DNA of 64,000 nt from Buttiauxella agrestis (GTDB taxonomy: Bacteria; Pseudomonadota; Gammaproteobacteria; Enterobacterales; Enterobacteriaceae): contig NZ_UIGI01000001.1 of the NCBI RefSeq assembly GCF_900446255.1, positions 894,763-958,762 of the forward strand, given 5' to 3'. Positions 8,236-16,714 of the stretch are shown piece by piece. Each line of letters starts with the position of its first letter. The stretch's first letter is position 1. The notes below the pieces were generated by a model that was not told the origin of the DNA, did no database searches, and saw only the letters and a list, made by a program, of their open reading frames with translations. Made by a program: the position numbers and the translations under genes.

Positions 8236-9366
8236 CTATACTCTCGCTAAATACAGCGCAGGCATGCCTTCTTCGTCGGAGGTGTAGAGCACCCATTGGT
8301 TATCTGGGCTAAATGACGGATGCGGATGCGTCACCTGACGGTCGCCATCCAACACTTTCCAGGAGGTGTTGTGGCTACAAACCGCTTTTTGCGTTCCTTT
8401 CTTAAGATCGAATACCCAAATGAAGGGATCGTTAAGATCGATATTTCCCGTTTTATGCGGTGCGCCATCACCAACAACCAGCGAGCCGTCGTGGTTGCTC
8501 ATTAAATGTGAGCAAGGCGGAATGGTGCGCAGTTGACGATTCTCCAGCGTTTGCGGGTCGGCGCTGCATAAATAGCGGTGCGCGTCGCCTTCTTTGTGCG
8601 CGACGTAATAGAGAGCAGACCCGTCCGGTACCCAGAATTCATGAGTAAAACTTTCACCTTGTTCGTGCTGGCGAACTTTACGCAGATTGCTGCCATCCTG
8701 GTTAATCAGCCACATGCGGGCATCGATTGCATCGCGCGGACCTTCATGGCAAAACGCGACGGTTTCGTCGTCTAGCGGTCGGTAAATCGGATGACCCAGC
8801 CAGCGTTTTTCTTGCAGGATGACTTGCTGCTCGCCGCTGTTTAAATCGATACGAATCAAACGGCATTCCGGGTTCGTGAAATAGAAATCACGGAATTTTT
8901 GCCAGGTGGTGAGCGGTGACCAGTCGCTCTTTTTGATTTCAATCCCCACCAGTTGGCTGCAATCAGAATTCGCCACCCAGGTGCCGTAGGCCACCCATTC
9001 GTCATCGACTTCATACACGACGTATTCTTCGAGCGACTCCAGATCGACGCGGCGTAATTCGCGGGTGTTTTTCACATACCACAGTGACCGGTCGTCAGCC
9101 GACAAAAATCCGCCGAAGGTGTTGTCGCCTTCGCCTTCCGTTAGCTGCGTGGCAATTTGCTTGTCTAAATCCAGCGAATAGTAATTCCAGTGGCCTTCGA
9201 ACGCGCCGCCGAAAATCAGCCGCTGCCCGTCGTGACTAAAGCATTTTTGATAGAAATAATTGCGGTGGCAAATGATGTGCGGGGGCGTTAAACGAAGCAC
9301 TTCCGTACCGGTTTCCTTGTCGCGTCGGGCGCGGAAGGAAAGTTGAATTTTCTTACCCTTAGCCAT
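8236..9366 (-). CDS. Oligogalacturonate lyase (copy 2, last gene of the tog operon)
   Basis: Second lyase of the Ogl family, 376 residues from MAKGKKIQL. It is clearly homologous to copy 1 across its length (HIICHRNYFYQKCFSHDGQRL against VTCHRNYFYQKCFTQDGSKL) but diverged. It keeps the His-rich CHEGPRD, THEFW and PPCSHLMSN segments. The start at 9366 follows AGGAG; a longer frame upstream has no ribosome site. It lies downstream of togMNAB on the same strand, separated from togB by a terminator-like hairpin. It probably degrades the imported oligogalacturonides directly, perhaps with different length or unsaturation preference from copy 1. That division of labour is inference. Confidence 0.87.
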   Translation of the reverse strand: MAKGKKIQLSFRARRDKETGTEVLRLTPPHIICHRNYFYQKCFSHDGQRLIFGGAFEGHWNYYSLDLDKQIATQLTEGEGDNTFGGFLSADDRSLWYVKNTRELRRVDLESLEEYVVYEVDDEWVAYGTWVANSDCSQLVGIEIKKSDWSPLTTWQKFRDFYFTNPECRLIRIDLNSGEQQVILQEKRWLGHPIYRPLDDETVAFCHEGPRDAIDARMWLINQDGSNLRKVRQHEQGESFTHEFWVPDGSALYYVAHKEGDAHRYLCSADPQTLENRQLRTIPPCSHLMSNHDGSLVVGDGAPHKTGNIDLNDPFIWVFDLKKGTQKAVCSHNTSWKVLDGDRQVTHPHPSFSPDNQWVLYTSDEEGMPALYLARV

Positions 9367-9385
9367 AACGATTCTCCTGAGAAAT

Positions 9386-9425
9386 CTAAAAAAATGCCCC
9401 GCCACGCGATGAAACGGGCAGGGCA
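9386..9425 (-). terminator. Hairpin with T-run between togB and ogl copy 2
   Basis: On the minus strand ATGCCCTGCCC pairs imperfectly with GGCGGGGCAT and is followed by TTTTTTT. It would stop some transcripts after togB or protect the togB 3' end, so the lyase would be made at a lower level than the binding protein. Confidence 0.7.
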
Positions 9426-9451
9426 TGAATTTCAATACTTAGGCTGAATAA

Positions 9452-10741
9452 TTAGCGCATTGCGCGTTTCAGAATACGATTACCCTGGCGTTCAAACTCA
9501 GCAGCCGTTTCTTCTACGGATTTCTGGCCATAGTCGATGTACTGCAAAGAAGTCCCAAACAGGGAAACAATCTGCGGATCGTCAAAGTATGGCGATGTCG
9601 ACAGTTTGTTTGGCAGCGATTGCGCCAGTTTCAGGCCCGCCACCGCCGGGTCGTTATCTTTGATCACGCCATCAGCCGTCAGTTGCGTAACAGCTGCTTT
9701 GCTCAATGGAACACCACGCTCCAGACCCAGCGCTTCCACGCCTGCTTTTTCGTTCAGCAAGAAGTTGATCAGCATCGCGGCTTCTTTTGGATGCTTAGTC
9801 GTTTTGCTGATTGAGAACATCTGCGCGGGTTTGAAGAACAGACCGGCATCCGTTGCACCCGGCAGCATTGGGTAAGAACCCAGTTCCAGTTTTGCTGGTG
9901 GCTTCAGGTTGTCGGAATACTTGTTAATGGTGGAGTTCCACATGTAAGTCCCCGCCCATTCGCCTTCAATCCACGGCTTCATTTCGTACATGTTGCTCTT
10001 ACCAAATGACGCATAGTATTTGGTGTCAGGCATCACGTGGCTATCGATGAGCTTTTTGTACATGCCAAAGAACTCGACCCACTGCTCTTTGCTGTAGCCA
10101 AACTGCTTTTTCGCCGTGTCGATTTCAGGAATGTTGTATTTCTGTACCATGTAAGAGCGCAGCAGAGAAAGCGTATCCTGGTGTTCTAACACCACCGGGA
10201 AGTACTGTTTGCCCAGTTTGCTTTCAAAGGTTTTGCCCGCTGCCATCAACTCTTCCCAGGTTTTAGGGTAAGAGATGCCAGCCTTTTTCCAGGTTTCGTC
10301 GTTGAAATAGAACACGCGCGCGGTCACGGAAATTGGGATCCCGTTCAGCTTGCCGTCAACCGTGGTGGATTGCAGTTCTTTCGGATCAAATTGCGCCAGA
10401 TCCAAATCGCCCTTCACGGTATTCAGGTCGTAGAACCCGGTGCCGGTTTTAGAGAAAATGGGCAGCCAGTTCCAGTTCGTTTGCATTACGTCAGGCTCAG
10501 TGCCGCCCGCGATTTGCGTCGTCAGACGGGACAAGTGGCCGTCCCAACCGGTGTATTCCGACTTCACTTTAATGTTCGGATGTTGCTTCTGGAACTCTTC
10601 AACCGCTTTCAGCGTGACCTGATGACGGCCATTACCGCCCCACCAGGACATACGTAAATCCACTTGATCTGCCGCGAATGCAGAACCGGCAGCCATTGCT
10701 AAGGTAGAGGTAATCAGGGTACTTAACAGCACTTTTTTCAT
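9452..10741 (-). CDS. togB: Oligogalacturonide ABC transporter, periplasmic binding protein TogB
   Basis: Captures oligogalacturonides in the periplasm and hands them to TogMN. It is a family 1 extracellular solute-binding protein with signal peptide MKKVLLSTLITSTLAMAAGS and cleavage after AFA. It keeps hallmark segments near the N terminus (LRMSWWGGNGRHQ) and centre (GTYMWNSTI, GLFFKPAQMFSISKTTKHPKEAA). I chose the second Met (10741), nine bases from AGGAG; an ATG two codons earlier sits only three bases from it. It lies directly after togA in a four-gene transporter operon. The pectin context separates it from general sugar-binding proteins. Confidence 0.87.
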   Translation of the reverse strand: MKKVLLSTLITSTLAMAAGSAFAADQVDLRMSWWGGNGRHQVTLKAVEEFQKQHPNIKVKSEYTGWDGHLSRLTTQIAGGTEPDVMQTNWNWLPIFSKTGTGFYDLNTVKGDLDLAQFDPKELQSTTVDGKLNGIPISVTARVFYFNDETWKKAGISYPKTWEELMAAGKTFESKLGKQYFPVVLEHQDTLSLLRSYMVQKYNIPEIDTAKKQFGYSKEQWVEFFGMYKKLIDSHVMPDTKYYASFGKSNMYEMKPWIEGEWAGTYMWNSTINKYSDNLKPPAKLELGSYPMLPGATDAGLFFKPAQMFSISKTTKHPKEAAMLINFLLNEKAGVEALGLERGVPLSKAAVTQLTADGVIKDNDPAVAGLKLAQSLPNKLSTSPYFDDPQIVSLFGTSLQYIDYGQKSVEETAAEFERQGNRILKRAMR

Positions 10742-10756
10742 TATCATAGACTCCTG

Positions 10757-11884
10757 TCAGAGTGAGATGTTTTGTTCTGTTTTAGCGTCGAAAATATGAC
10801 ATTTTTCCATGTCAAACTTGAAATACACCTTGCGGTGAAGGCCTTTCTCAATCATTGGCTTAGCTTCATCGGAAGGGATGCGGCAGGTCATTTCAAAATC
10901 AGCTACTTTCAGGTAGATGAAGAATTCGTGGCCCATATTCTCTACACGCACCATTTCACCGCTTGAATGGCTTTCAGCGAACGGTTCATCAGAGATTGAA
11001 ATAAACTCAGGACGGATGCCGAAGAAGATGTCCTGATTTTTGTACTCCGCGCAGCGCTTCTGCTGACGCTCGTTCAATGCCAGCGTATCGTTCCCGACGC
11101 TAATTTGCAGACGGCCTTCTTTTTCGATCAGTTTGCTCGGGCGAATATTCATTTCCGGCGCACCGATAAAGCCCGCCACGAACATGTTTTTCGGGTAGTG
11201 ATAAAGATTATCTGGCGTATCCACCTGCATGATGTGGCCCAGTTTCATCACGCAGATACGGTCGCCCATGGTCATCGCTTCGGTCTGATCGTGGGTAACG
11301 TACACGGTGGTCGCGGGTTTGCCGCTCTTCTTGAGCTGTTTGTGCAGGTCGGAGATACGAATACGCATCGACGCGCGCAGCTTGGCATCAAGGTTGGATA
11401 GCGGTTCGTCGAACAAGAACACATCCGGCTTTTTCACAATCGCACGGCCTACGGCCACACGTTGTGCCTGGCCGCCAGAAAGCTGACGCGGCAGGCGGTC
11501 CATCAGCTCATCCAGCTCAAGGATTTTCGCAGCCTCATTTACCTGGGACTCAATCTGCTGTTTTGGCAGCTTGCTCAGTTTCAGGCCGAACGCCAGGTTT
11601 TCGCGCACCGTCATGTGTGGATAGAGCGCGTAGTTCTGGAACACCATCGCGATACCGCGAGATTTAGGGGCCAGGTTGTTCACCACACGGTCGCCGATTC
11701 TGACTTCACCGCCGCTGATGGTTTCAAGACCCGCCAGCATGCGCAGGGTGGTTGATTTCGCACAGCCAGATGGGCCGACGATAACCATAAACTCACCGTC
11801 TTCAATCTTCAGGTCGATACCATGAACCGCCTGGAAGCCGTTGGAGTAAACTTTTTGCAATTTGTTGAAAATAACTTCAGCCAT
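10757..11884 (-). CDS. togA: Oligogalacturonide ABC transporter, ATPase TogA
   Basis: ATP-hydrolysing subunit (MalK/UgpC type, 375 residues) that powers TogMN. An ABC domain occupies about residues 1-235, with Walker A at 37-44, signature LSGGQ at 135-139, Walker B VFLFDEP and the switch His in VYVTHDQTEAM. A C-terminal OB-fold/TOBE region follows (MNIRPS, FGIRPEF). The Walker A reads GPSGCAKS: the last conserved Gly before Lys is Ala42. The rest of the domain is intact, so it is likely active, and I believe Ala occurs here in some related transporters. It lies 13 bases downstream of togN. Confidence 0.9.
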   Translation of the reverse strand: MAEVIFNKLQKVYSNGFQAVHGIDLKIEDGEFMVIVGPSGCAKSTTLRMLAGLETISGGEVRIGDRVVNNLAPKSRGIAMVFQNYALYPHMTVRENLAFGLKLSKLPKQQIESQVNEAAKILELDELMDRLPRQLSGGQAQRVAVGRAIVKKPDVFLFDEPLSNLDAKLRASMRIRISDLHKQLKKSGKPATTVYVTHDQTEAMTMGDRICVMKLGHIMQVDTPDNLYHYPKNMFVAGFIGAPEMNIRPSKLIEKEGRLQISVGNDTLALNERQQKRCAEYKNQDIFFGIRPEFISISDEPFAESHSSGEMVRVENMGHEFFIYLKVADFEMTCRIPSDEAKPMIEKGLHRKVYFKFDMEKCHIFDAKTEQNISL

Positions 11885-11897
11885 GATATTCCCTCAC

Positions 11898-12812
11898 TTA
11901 ACCTTTAATTCCGCTGCTGGTCACGCCTTGTACGAAGTAGCGTTGAGCCAGGAAGAAGATGATGATCGATGGCAGAATGGAGATGCTCGCCATTGCCAGA
12001 ATTTCGTTCCATGGAGCGCCTTCAGTCACGTCGATAGACATTTTGAGCGCCAGTGCAATGGGGTATTTGTCTACGCTGTACACATAAATCAGCGGCCCGA
12101 TAAAGTCGTTCATTGACCACATGAACTGGAACAGGGCGACAGAGATAATGGCCGGTTTCAGAATCGGCACTACCACATACCACAGCACCTGGAAGGAGTT
12201 ACAGCCGTCAATTTGCGCGGCTTCTTCCATATCGCGTGGCACGCCACGCAGGAACTGGATCAACATGAAGACAAAGAATCCCTGGGTTGCGAATGCCATT
12301 GGCAGCCACAGCGGCAGATAGCTATTCAACATGCCCATTTCACGGAACATCAGGTATTGCGGGATTAACAGCACGGTGCTTGGCAGCAGCATGGTGGTAA
12401 TCAAGGTTGCGAACCAAAACTTCTTAAACGGGATATCAAAACGGGCGAAGCCGTAAGCGACAATCGTTGAAGAGATAATGGTTAGCAGCACTTTTGGAAT
12501 CACATACTGCATGGTGTTCCACATGTAGTGACCAAAGGTGTACTCAGTACCGGTTTTCCAGCCGTTGACGAAACCGTCGCTGGTTGGGTTTGATGGCCAC
12601 AGTCCCAGCGTGGTGAAGATCTCGTGGTTCGGTTTAAACGCCGCCGAGAACATCCACACCAACGGGTAGAGCATTAACAGGCCGACCGCAATCAGCACCA
12701 CGTAACGGATAGTGCGGCTGATTTTTTCACGGCGCAAAGTCTGCGCGATCTCTTCTTCTGCAAGGTCCGTCGCATTTTTAGCCGCTAGCTGGCTTGGTTG
12801 GATATCAGCCAT
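11898..12812 (-). CDS. togN: Oligogalacturonide ABC transporter, permease TogN
   Basis: Inner-membrane permease subunit of the MalG type, 304 residues. It has six predicted membrane segments, beginning at about residue 36 (VVLIAVGLLMLYPLVWMFSAAF). The cytoplasmic EAA loop that docks on TogA is visible (MEEAAQIDGCNSFQVLWYVV). I place the start at 12812, where GGGAGG precedes ATGGCTGATATC; an in-frame extension to 13001 would run through togM and is not credible. The start overlaps the togM stop by eight bases, so the two permease genes are translationally coupled. Confidence 0.88.
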   Translation of the reverse strand: MADIQPSQLAAKNATDLAEEEIAQTLRREKISRTIRYVVLIAVGLLMLYPLVWMFSAAFKPNHEIFTTLGLWPSNPTSDGFVNGWKTGTEYTFGHYMWNTMQYVIPKVLLTIISSTIVAYGFARFDIPFKKFWFATLITTMLLPSTVLLIPQYLMFREMGMLNSYLPLWLPMAFATQGFFVFMLIQFLRGVPRDMEEAAQIDGCNSFQVLWYVVVPILKPAIISVALFQFMWSMNDFIGPLIYVYSVDKYPIALALKMSIDVTEGAPWNEILAMASISILPSIIIFFLAQRYFVQGVTSSGIKG

Positions 12813-13695
12813 TTTTGCCTCCCTTATCTGCGGAGTAGAACACCCAGTATTTCGATGACTTAAAGGCGATGGAGGCAAAGACCGCCACGACCAGGAACAG
12901 TACCCACGCCAGCGCTGCGCCATAACCCATATCGAAGTATTTGAACGCGGTGTCGTAGATGTAGAGCGAGAACAAGTAGGTGTAGTGAGTCGGGCCGCCA
13001 CCGGTGATGATGTACGGTGCGGTAAACTCCTGGAACGCCTGCGTGGTCTGCATGATGAAGTTGAAGAAGATGACTGGCGTAATCAAAGGCACGGTCACTT
13101 TCATGAACATCTGCCATTTAGACGCACCGTCGATCATTGCCGCTTCATACTGTGATTGCGGAACGTTTTGCAGAGCTGCCAGGAAGATAACCATCGCAGA
13201 ACCGAACTGCCAGACACGCAGCAGCGTAACGGACATCAGCGCCAACGAAGGCTCGCCCAGCCAGTTCACCGGGTCCAGACCGAACACACCAATAAAGCTG
13301 TTCAGCAGGCCGTCGATGGCAAACAGTGCGCGCCACAAAACTGCGATGGCGACAGAGCTACCCAGAATTGACGGGATATAATACGCAGTACGGAAGAAGC
13401 CGATGCCGCGCAGTTTAAAGTTCAGAACAAATGCGATGCCGAGTGCGAATGCGAGTTTTAACGGAATGGTTAAAAACACGTAGGCAAACGTCACGCCCAT
13501 GGATTTCCAGAAGAGTGAATCTTCGGTCAACATGTAGCGATAGTTCTCGATACCGTTAAATACCGGCGGGTTCATCAAATCGTACTCAGTAAAACTGAGG
13601 AAGAAAGATGAAACAAACGGGAAGGCAGTAAAGACTAACAACCCTATTATGTAGGGTGAAATCCATGCCAATCCCAGCATTCTGTTTTCATTCAT
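12805..13695 (-). CDS. togM: Oligogalacturonide ABC transporter, permease TogM
   Basis: Inner-membrane permease subunit of the MalF type, 296 residues, first gene of the togMNAB-ogl operon. Membrane segments start at about residue 12 (ISPYIIGLLVFTAFPFVSSFFLS). The EAA loop is visible as YEAAMIDGASKWQMFMKVTV. Together with TogN it forms the transport channel. The long upstream gap (13696-14268) carries KdgR-like boxes. The Tog designation rests on operon order M-N-A-B, adjacent lyases and operators; each subunit alone could belong to another CUT1 sugar transporter. Confidence 0.88.
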   Translation of the reverse strand: MNENRMLGLAWISPYIIGLLVFTAFPFVSSFFLSFTEYDLMNPPVFNGIENYRYMLTEDSLFWKSMGVTFAYVFLTIPLKLAFALGIAFVLNFKLRGIGFFRTAYYIPSILGSSVAIAVLWRALFAIDGLLNSFIGVFGLDPVNWLGEPSLALMSVTLLRVWQFGSAMVIFLAALQNVPQSQYEAAMIDGASKWQMFMKVTVPLITPVIFFNFIMQTTQAFQEFTAPYIITGGGPTHYTYLFSLYIYDTAFKYFDMGYGAALAWVLFLVVAVFASIAFKSSKYWVFYSADKGGKNG

Positions 13696-13810
13696 ACATA
13701 TTCATTCCCTGGTAATTGATTGATATTGAAATATTAAATCACCGTTACAGTTGCTCATCATCCATATCGATTTATAGATTTCATAAACATCCGAACCATG
13801 GTTCCTGATT

Positions 13811-13829
13811 TGTAAAACAGCGTTTTAAA
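13811..13829 (-). promoter_or_regulatory. KdgR-like palindrome, promoter-proximal in the tog gap
   Basis: TAAAACAGCGTTTTA (13813-13827) is a palindrome resembling the KdgR consensus with altered outer bases. It lies about 125 bases before togM. A perfect 12-base palindrome, GAACCATGGTTC, sits just nearer the gene (13793-13804) and is unassigned. Confidence 0.5.
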
Positions 13830-13886
13830 TAATCTTATTACGATTTGTAACTGAGTCATTCAATTCATGAAGGAAATGTGATCAAA

Positions 13887-13905
13887 GTCGAAACACTGTT
13901 TTGAT
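13887..13905 (-). promoter_or_regulatory. KdgR-type operator upstream of togM
   Basis: The core CGAAACACTGTTTTG (13889-13903) keeps GAAAC-n3-GTTTT of the KdgR operator. It is about 200 bases before togM, in the 573-base gap shared with the divergent wzz gene. Apart from this and the palindromes described separately, I see only AT-rich promoter-like DNA and no gene in the gap. Confidence 0.6.
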
Positions 13906-14268
13906 TATGTGAAGGGAACGAGGTTTTGCGCGGGACAGGGGAAAAGAGAACACGATTTTCGAAAATTTGAAAACTGCAAGAGTTGGTGGTTGTCTTTCAG
14001 ACAATTCTTGTGAATAATGGCGCTCATTAAAGGGCTCCATTTTGTGTTGTGAATTTGTTTCTTTGTTATCTGAGTGTTACATGTCATTCGGGATGTTGTA
14101 CCAGGTGGGCATTTGCGCTGGCAATGACACGAATAAGGAACAGAAGTACCTACTTTCTCACCGTTTAAATCTTACTTGCTGACCAAAAATATGACGTAGG
14201 TGTTGCGCTCACTTGTGTGAGTAACGAAAGCAGGTCTTTTTCTTAATATTTTAAAAAACTGGCTAGTT

Positions 14269-15384
14269 ATGTCTTCCATCGAAATGAAATCCAATCTATT
14301 AGAAAATACGTCTTCTTATCCGCTCATGGCCCCACAGCATGAAGAGATAGACTTATTGAGCCTCTTATCGACACTTTACGCCGCTAAAAAACAGATCGTC
14401 ACAATTACGCTTCTGTTCGCACTGTGCGGGTTGGCCGCCAGTTTCCTGCTGCCACAAAAATGGACCAGCGAGGCGGTGATCACGCCACCTGAAAATAGCA
14501 ATATTATTGAATTACGCCGTGCGGTGGTGGATTTGACCGTGCTTGGTGTCGAAACCAATCTTGATGCTGGTCGCCTCTATAATAAGTTTTTAAAGAAATT
14601 TGATTCTCAGGAAGTGCGCGAAAAATTCCTGGCTCAATCTCCTTATGTACAAACGCTGCTGAAAAACCCAAATGTAGATAAGAGTGACTTGTACCGTGCA
14701 ATTGTTGGTGTTTCAGCAAAATTCAAAGCCATCGACAACAGCGACCCTAAAAAAAGCGACAATGCACCTTATACTTCATGGACACTGAGCTTTACCGCGC
14801 CTGACGCAGATGATGCCCAGCAAGTGCTGAAAAGCTATGTTGATTTTGTTTCTGCTGAAGTGAATAAAGACATTATTACCAATGTGAAAAATGCAATCGA
14901 ACTCAAAGTTGCATTTGAAAAAAATAAGCTGGCACTCGACCGTGTTAACCTTCAGAACCAACATAATGTTAACCTGGAGCGCCTGGGATACTCATTGCAG
15001 GTGGCGAATGCTGCGGGTCTGGAAAAACCGGTATACAGCAACGGGCAGGCGGTAAAAGATGATCCTGATTACTCTGTTTCCCTTGGTTCTAAAGGGCTGA
15101 CCGAGAAGTTGAAGATTGAGCAGTCGATTAAAGATGTCGCGCAGATGAATGCATCACTACAAAACCGTGAGCATGCCCTGAGCCAATTAGAATCCATTAA
15201 CCTTGGCAATGTTGATTTCACGTCTTATCAATTGCAAATGCAGCCATCATATCCACTAAAAAAAGACGGCCCGGGTAAAGCCCTCATGATTATACTGGCG
15301 GGGTTGGTGGGGTTGATTGTTGCATCTGGTTTGGTTTTAGTTCGTGGGGCTTTGGCATCACGTATGCATATTGAAGAAATCTAA
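14269..15384 (+). CDS. FepE-type Wzz O-antigen chain-length regulator
   Basis: Inner-membrane polysaccharide co-polymerase that sets O-antigen length; FepE-type members give very long chains. The 371-residue protein has the family layout: a short cytoplasmic N terminus (EEIDLLSLLSTLYAAKKQI), a first membrane segment at about 41-61, a large periplasmic helical region with ENSNIIELRRAV, and a second segment at about 338-360 preceded by the Pro/Gly-rich motif (PSYPLKKDGPGKAL). Length fits FepE (about 377). It lies alone between the divergent tog operon and kdgF, with a terminator after it. There are no O-antigen genes nearby, as is also the case for E. coli fepE. Confidence 0.82.
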   Translation: MSSIEMKSNLLENTSSYPLMAPQHEEIDLLSLLSTLYAAKKQIVTITLLFALCGLAASFLLPQKWTSEAVITPPENSNIIELRRAVVDLTVLGVETNLDAGRLYNKFLKKFDSQEVREKFLAQSPYVQTLLKNPNVDKSDLYRAIVGVSAKFKAIDNSDPKKSDNAPYTSWTLSFTAPDADDAQQVLKSYVDFVSAEVNKDIITNVKNAIELKVAFEKNKLALDRVNLQNQHNVNLERLGYSLQVANAAGLEKPVYSNGQAVKDDPDYSVSLGSKGLTEKLKIEQSIKDVAQMNASLQNREHALSQLESINLGNVDFTSYQLQMQPSYPLKKDGPGKALMIILAGLVGLIVASGLVLVRGALASRMHIEEI

Positions 15385-15404
15385 TCGCGCATATTACGCT
15401 TCAC

Positions 15405-15435
15405 AAAACGGCTTCCTGAAAAGAAGCCGTTTTTG
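15405..15435 (+). terminator. Terminator between wzz and kdgF
   Basis: The stem AAACGGCTTC/GAAGCCGTTT with a short loop is followed by T-rich DNA. It lies nine bases before the convergent kdgF stop, so it may serve both genes. Confidence 0.85.
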
Positions 15436-15443
15436 TTTGTCCA

Positions 15444-15767
15444 TTACTTCAGAAAATCTTCGCGCATTGGGGTGAAGGTATCAAGCAGAGTACCTGCTTC
15501 CAGACAAACGCAGCCGTGCATCACATGCGGTTCTTTATACAGTGTGTCGCCTGCGGTAACGCGATGAGTTTCTTCGCCAATGGTGAATTCAAATTCACCT
15601 GACAGCACATAAGTCAGCTGTTCATGAGGGTGGTTGTGCATTGGGCCGATAGCGCCTTTTTCAAAATTAACCTGTACCGCCATCATTTTACCGTCATGCG
15701 CCAGAATACGGCGGCTCACGCCCGCACCTAAATCTTCCAGTTGAGTATCTTTAATAAAGGTGAACAT
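15444..15767 (-). CDS. kdgF: Pectin degradation protein KdgF
   Basis: Small cupin that speeds conversion of the unsaturated uronate released by pectin lyases into its linear keto form. The 107 residues are one cupin domain. Metal-site residues appear as HNHPHEQ (His44, His46, His48, Gln50 region) and a second-motif His in VMHG (His84). I chose the ATG at 15767, preceded by AAGGA. A longer in-frame opening from 15887 would run across the KdgR box and is rejected. The gene is monocistronic, separate from the lyases, and shares their operator type. Confidence 0.88.
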   Translation of the reverse strand: MFTFIKDTQLEDLGAGVSRRILAHDGKMMAVQVNFEKGAIGPMHNHPHEQLTYVLSGEFEFTIGEETHRVTAGDTLYKEPHVMHGCVCLEAGTLLDTFTPMREDFLK

Positions 15768-15784
15768 TTCTCGATCCTTAGTTA

Positions 15785-15803
15785 TGTGAAACATTGTTTC
15801 ATT
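15785..15803 (-). promoter_or_regulatory. KdgR operator before kdgF
   Basis: TGAAACATTGTTTCA (15787-15801) is the best KdgR-type palindrome in the window, identical to the consensus core as I know it. It ends 20 bases before the kdgF start, so bound repressor would block the promoter. Confidence 0.82.
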
Positions 15804-15932
15804 TAAATAATCGTATCCTGAAAAATACAATTGCGATAGTTCACCCCCGTGTTTTGTAAGGCCGATCACGCTTTCGCGTTTTGTCATCTCTCTGATATAA
15901 CCTATGGAATAAATACGAACAGGTGAAACGTG

Positions 15933-16628
15933 ATGAAAACAATTGGCTTGCTGGGCGGGATGAGCTGGGAATCGACTATCCCTTATTATCGTTTGATTAA
16001 CGAAGGCGTTAAGAACCGTTTAGGGGGCTTACACTCTGCAAAGATCCTGCTGCACAGCGTTGATTTTCACGAAATCGAAGCATGCCAGGCCAGCGGTGAA
16101 TGGGATCGGGCGGGGGATATGCTGGCGCAAGCGGCACTGGGCCTGCAAAAAGCAGGTGCTGAAGGCATCGTGCTGTGTACCAACACCATGCACAAGGTGG
16201 CGCATCATATTGAATCACAGTGCGATCTGCCGTTTTTACATATCGCAGATGCGACGGGCCGTGCCATTACGGCGCAAGGTGTCAATCAGGTTGCGCTACT
16301 CGGCACGAAATACACCATGGAACAGGATTTCTACCGGGGTCGCCTGACGGCTGAATTTGGGATCGAATCCTTAATCCCTGATGAACCGCAGCGTTTGCGC
16401 ATTAACCAGATAATTTTTGAAGAGCTGTGTCTGGGCAAAATCACCGCCGAGTCGAAGCAGTATTATCAGCAAGTTATTACCCAACTTCAGGAACAGGGCG
16501 CGCAGGGCGTGATTTTTGGCTGCACTGAAATCGGCTTGTTGCTCAATCAACAAGATTGCCCGCTCCCGGTATTCGATACCGCGGCTATTCACGCCGCTGA
16601 TGCGGTCAATTTCATGTTGGCTGAGTAA
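15933..16628 (+). CDS. ygeA: Amino-acid racemase YgeA (Asp/Glu racemase family)
   Basis: Cofactor-independent racemase interconverting L- and D-amino acids; E. coli YgeA has broad specificity. The 231 residues match YgeA closely ([20 protein letters not shown]). Both catalytic cysteines are visible, one in LCTNTMHK (about residue 82) and the other in FGCTEIGL (about residue 196). I start at the ATG, as in E. coli; a GTG immediately before it is an alternative. In E. coli the gene is next to lysR. Here an MFS gene lies between, on the same strand 86 bases downstream. Confidence 0.92.
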   Translation: MKTIGLLGGMSWESTIPYYRLINEGVKNRLGGLHSAKILLHSVDFHEIEACQASGEWDRAGDMLAQAALGLQKAGAEGIVLCTNTMHKVAHHIESQCDLPFLHIADATGRAITAQGVNQVALLGTKYTMEQDFYRGRLTAEFGIESLIPDEPQRLRINQIIFEELCLGKITAESKQYYQQVITQLQEQGAQGVIFGCTEIGLLLNQQDCPLPVFDTAAIHAADAVNFMLAE

Positions 16629-16714
16629 TATTTTTTTAGTTCATATTCCAAGTAATCTGGCGGCTGAGTTCACTCTCCCGCCTTTTGTTATTTCTGCAAT
16701 CTGGAGTTAATTCC

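Noticed and set aside
12812-13001. Upstream extension of togN into togM
   Set aside because: The extra residues are low-complexity and overlap a conserved permease gene; the ATG at 12812 has a strong GGAGG.
13905-14087. 60-codon frame in the togM-wzz gap
   Set aside because: No ribosome site, no homology I recognise, and it lies in promoter DNA rich in operator-like palindromes.
15767-15887. Upstream extension of kdgF by 40 codons
   Set aside because: It would place the KdgR operator inside the coding region; the shorter start has AAGGA and gives the usual KdgF length.
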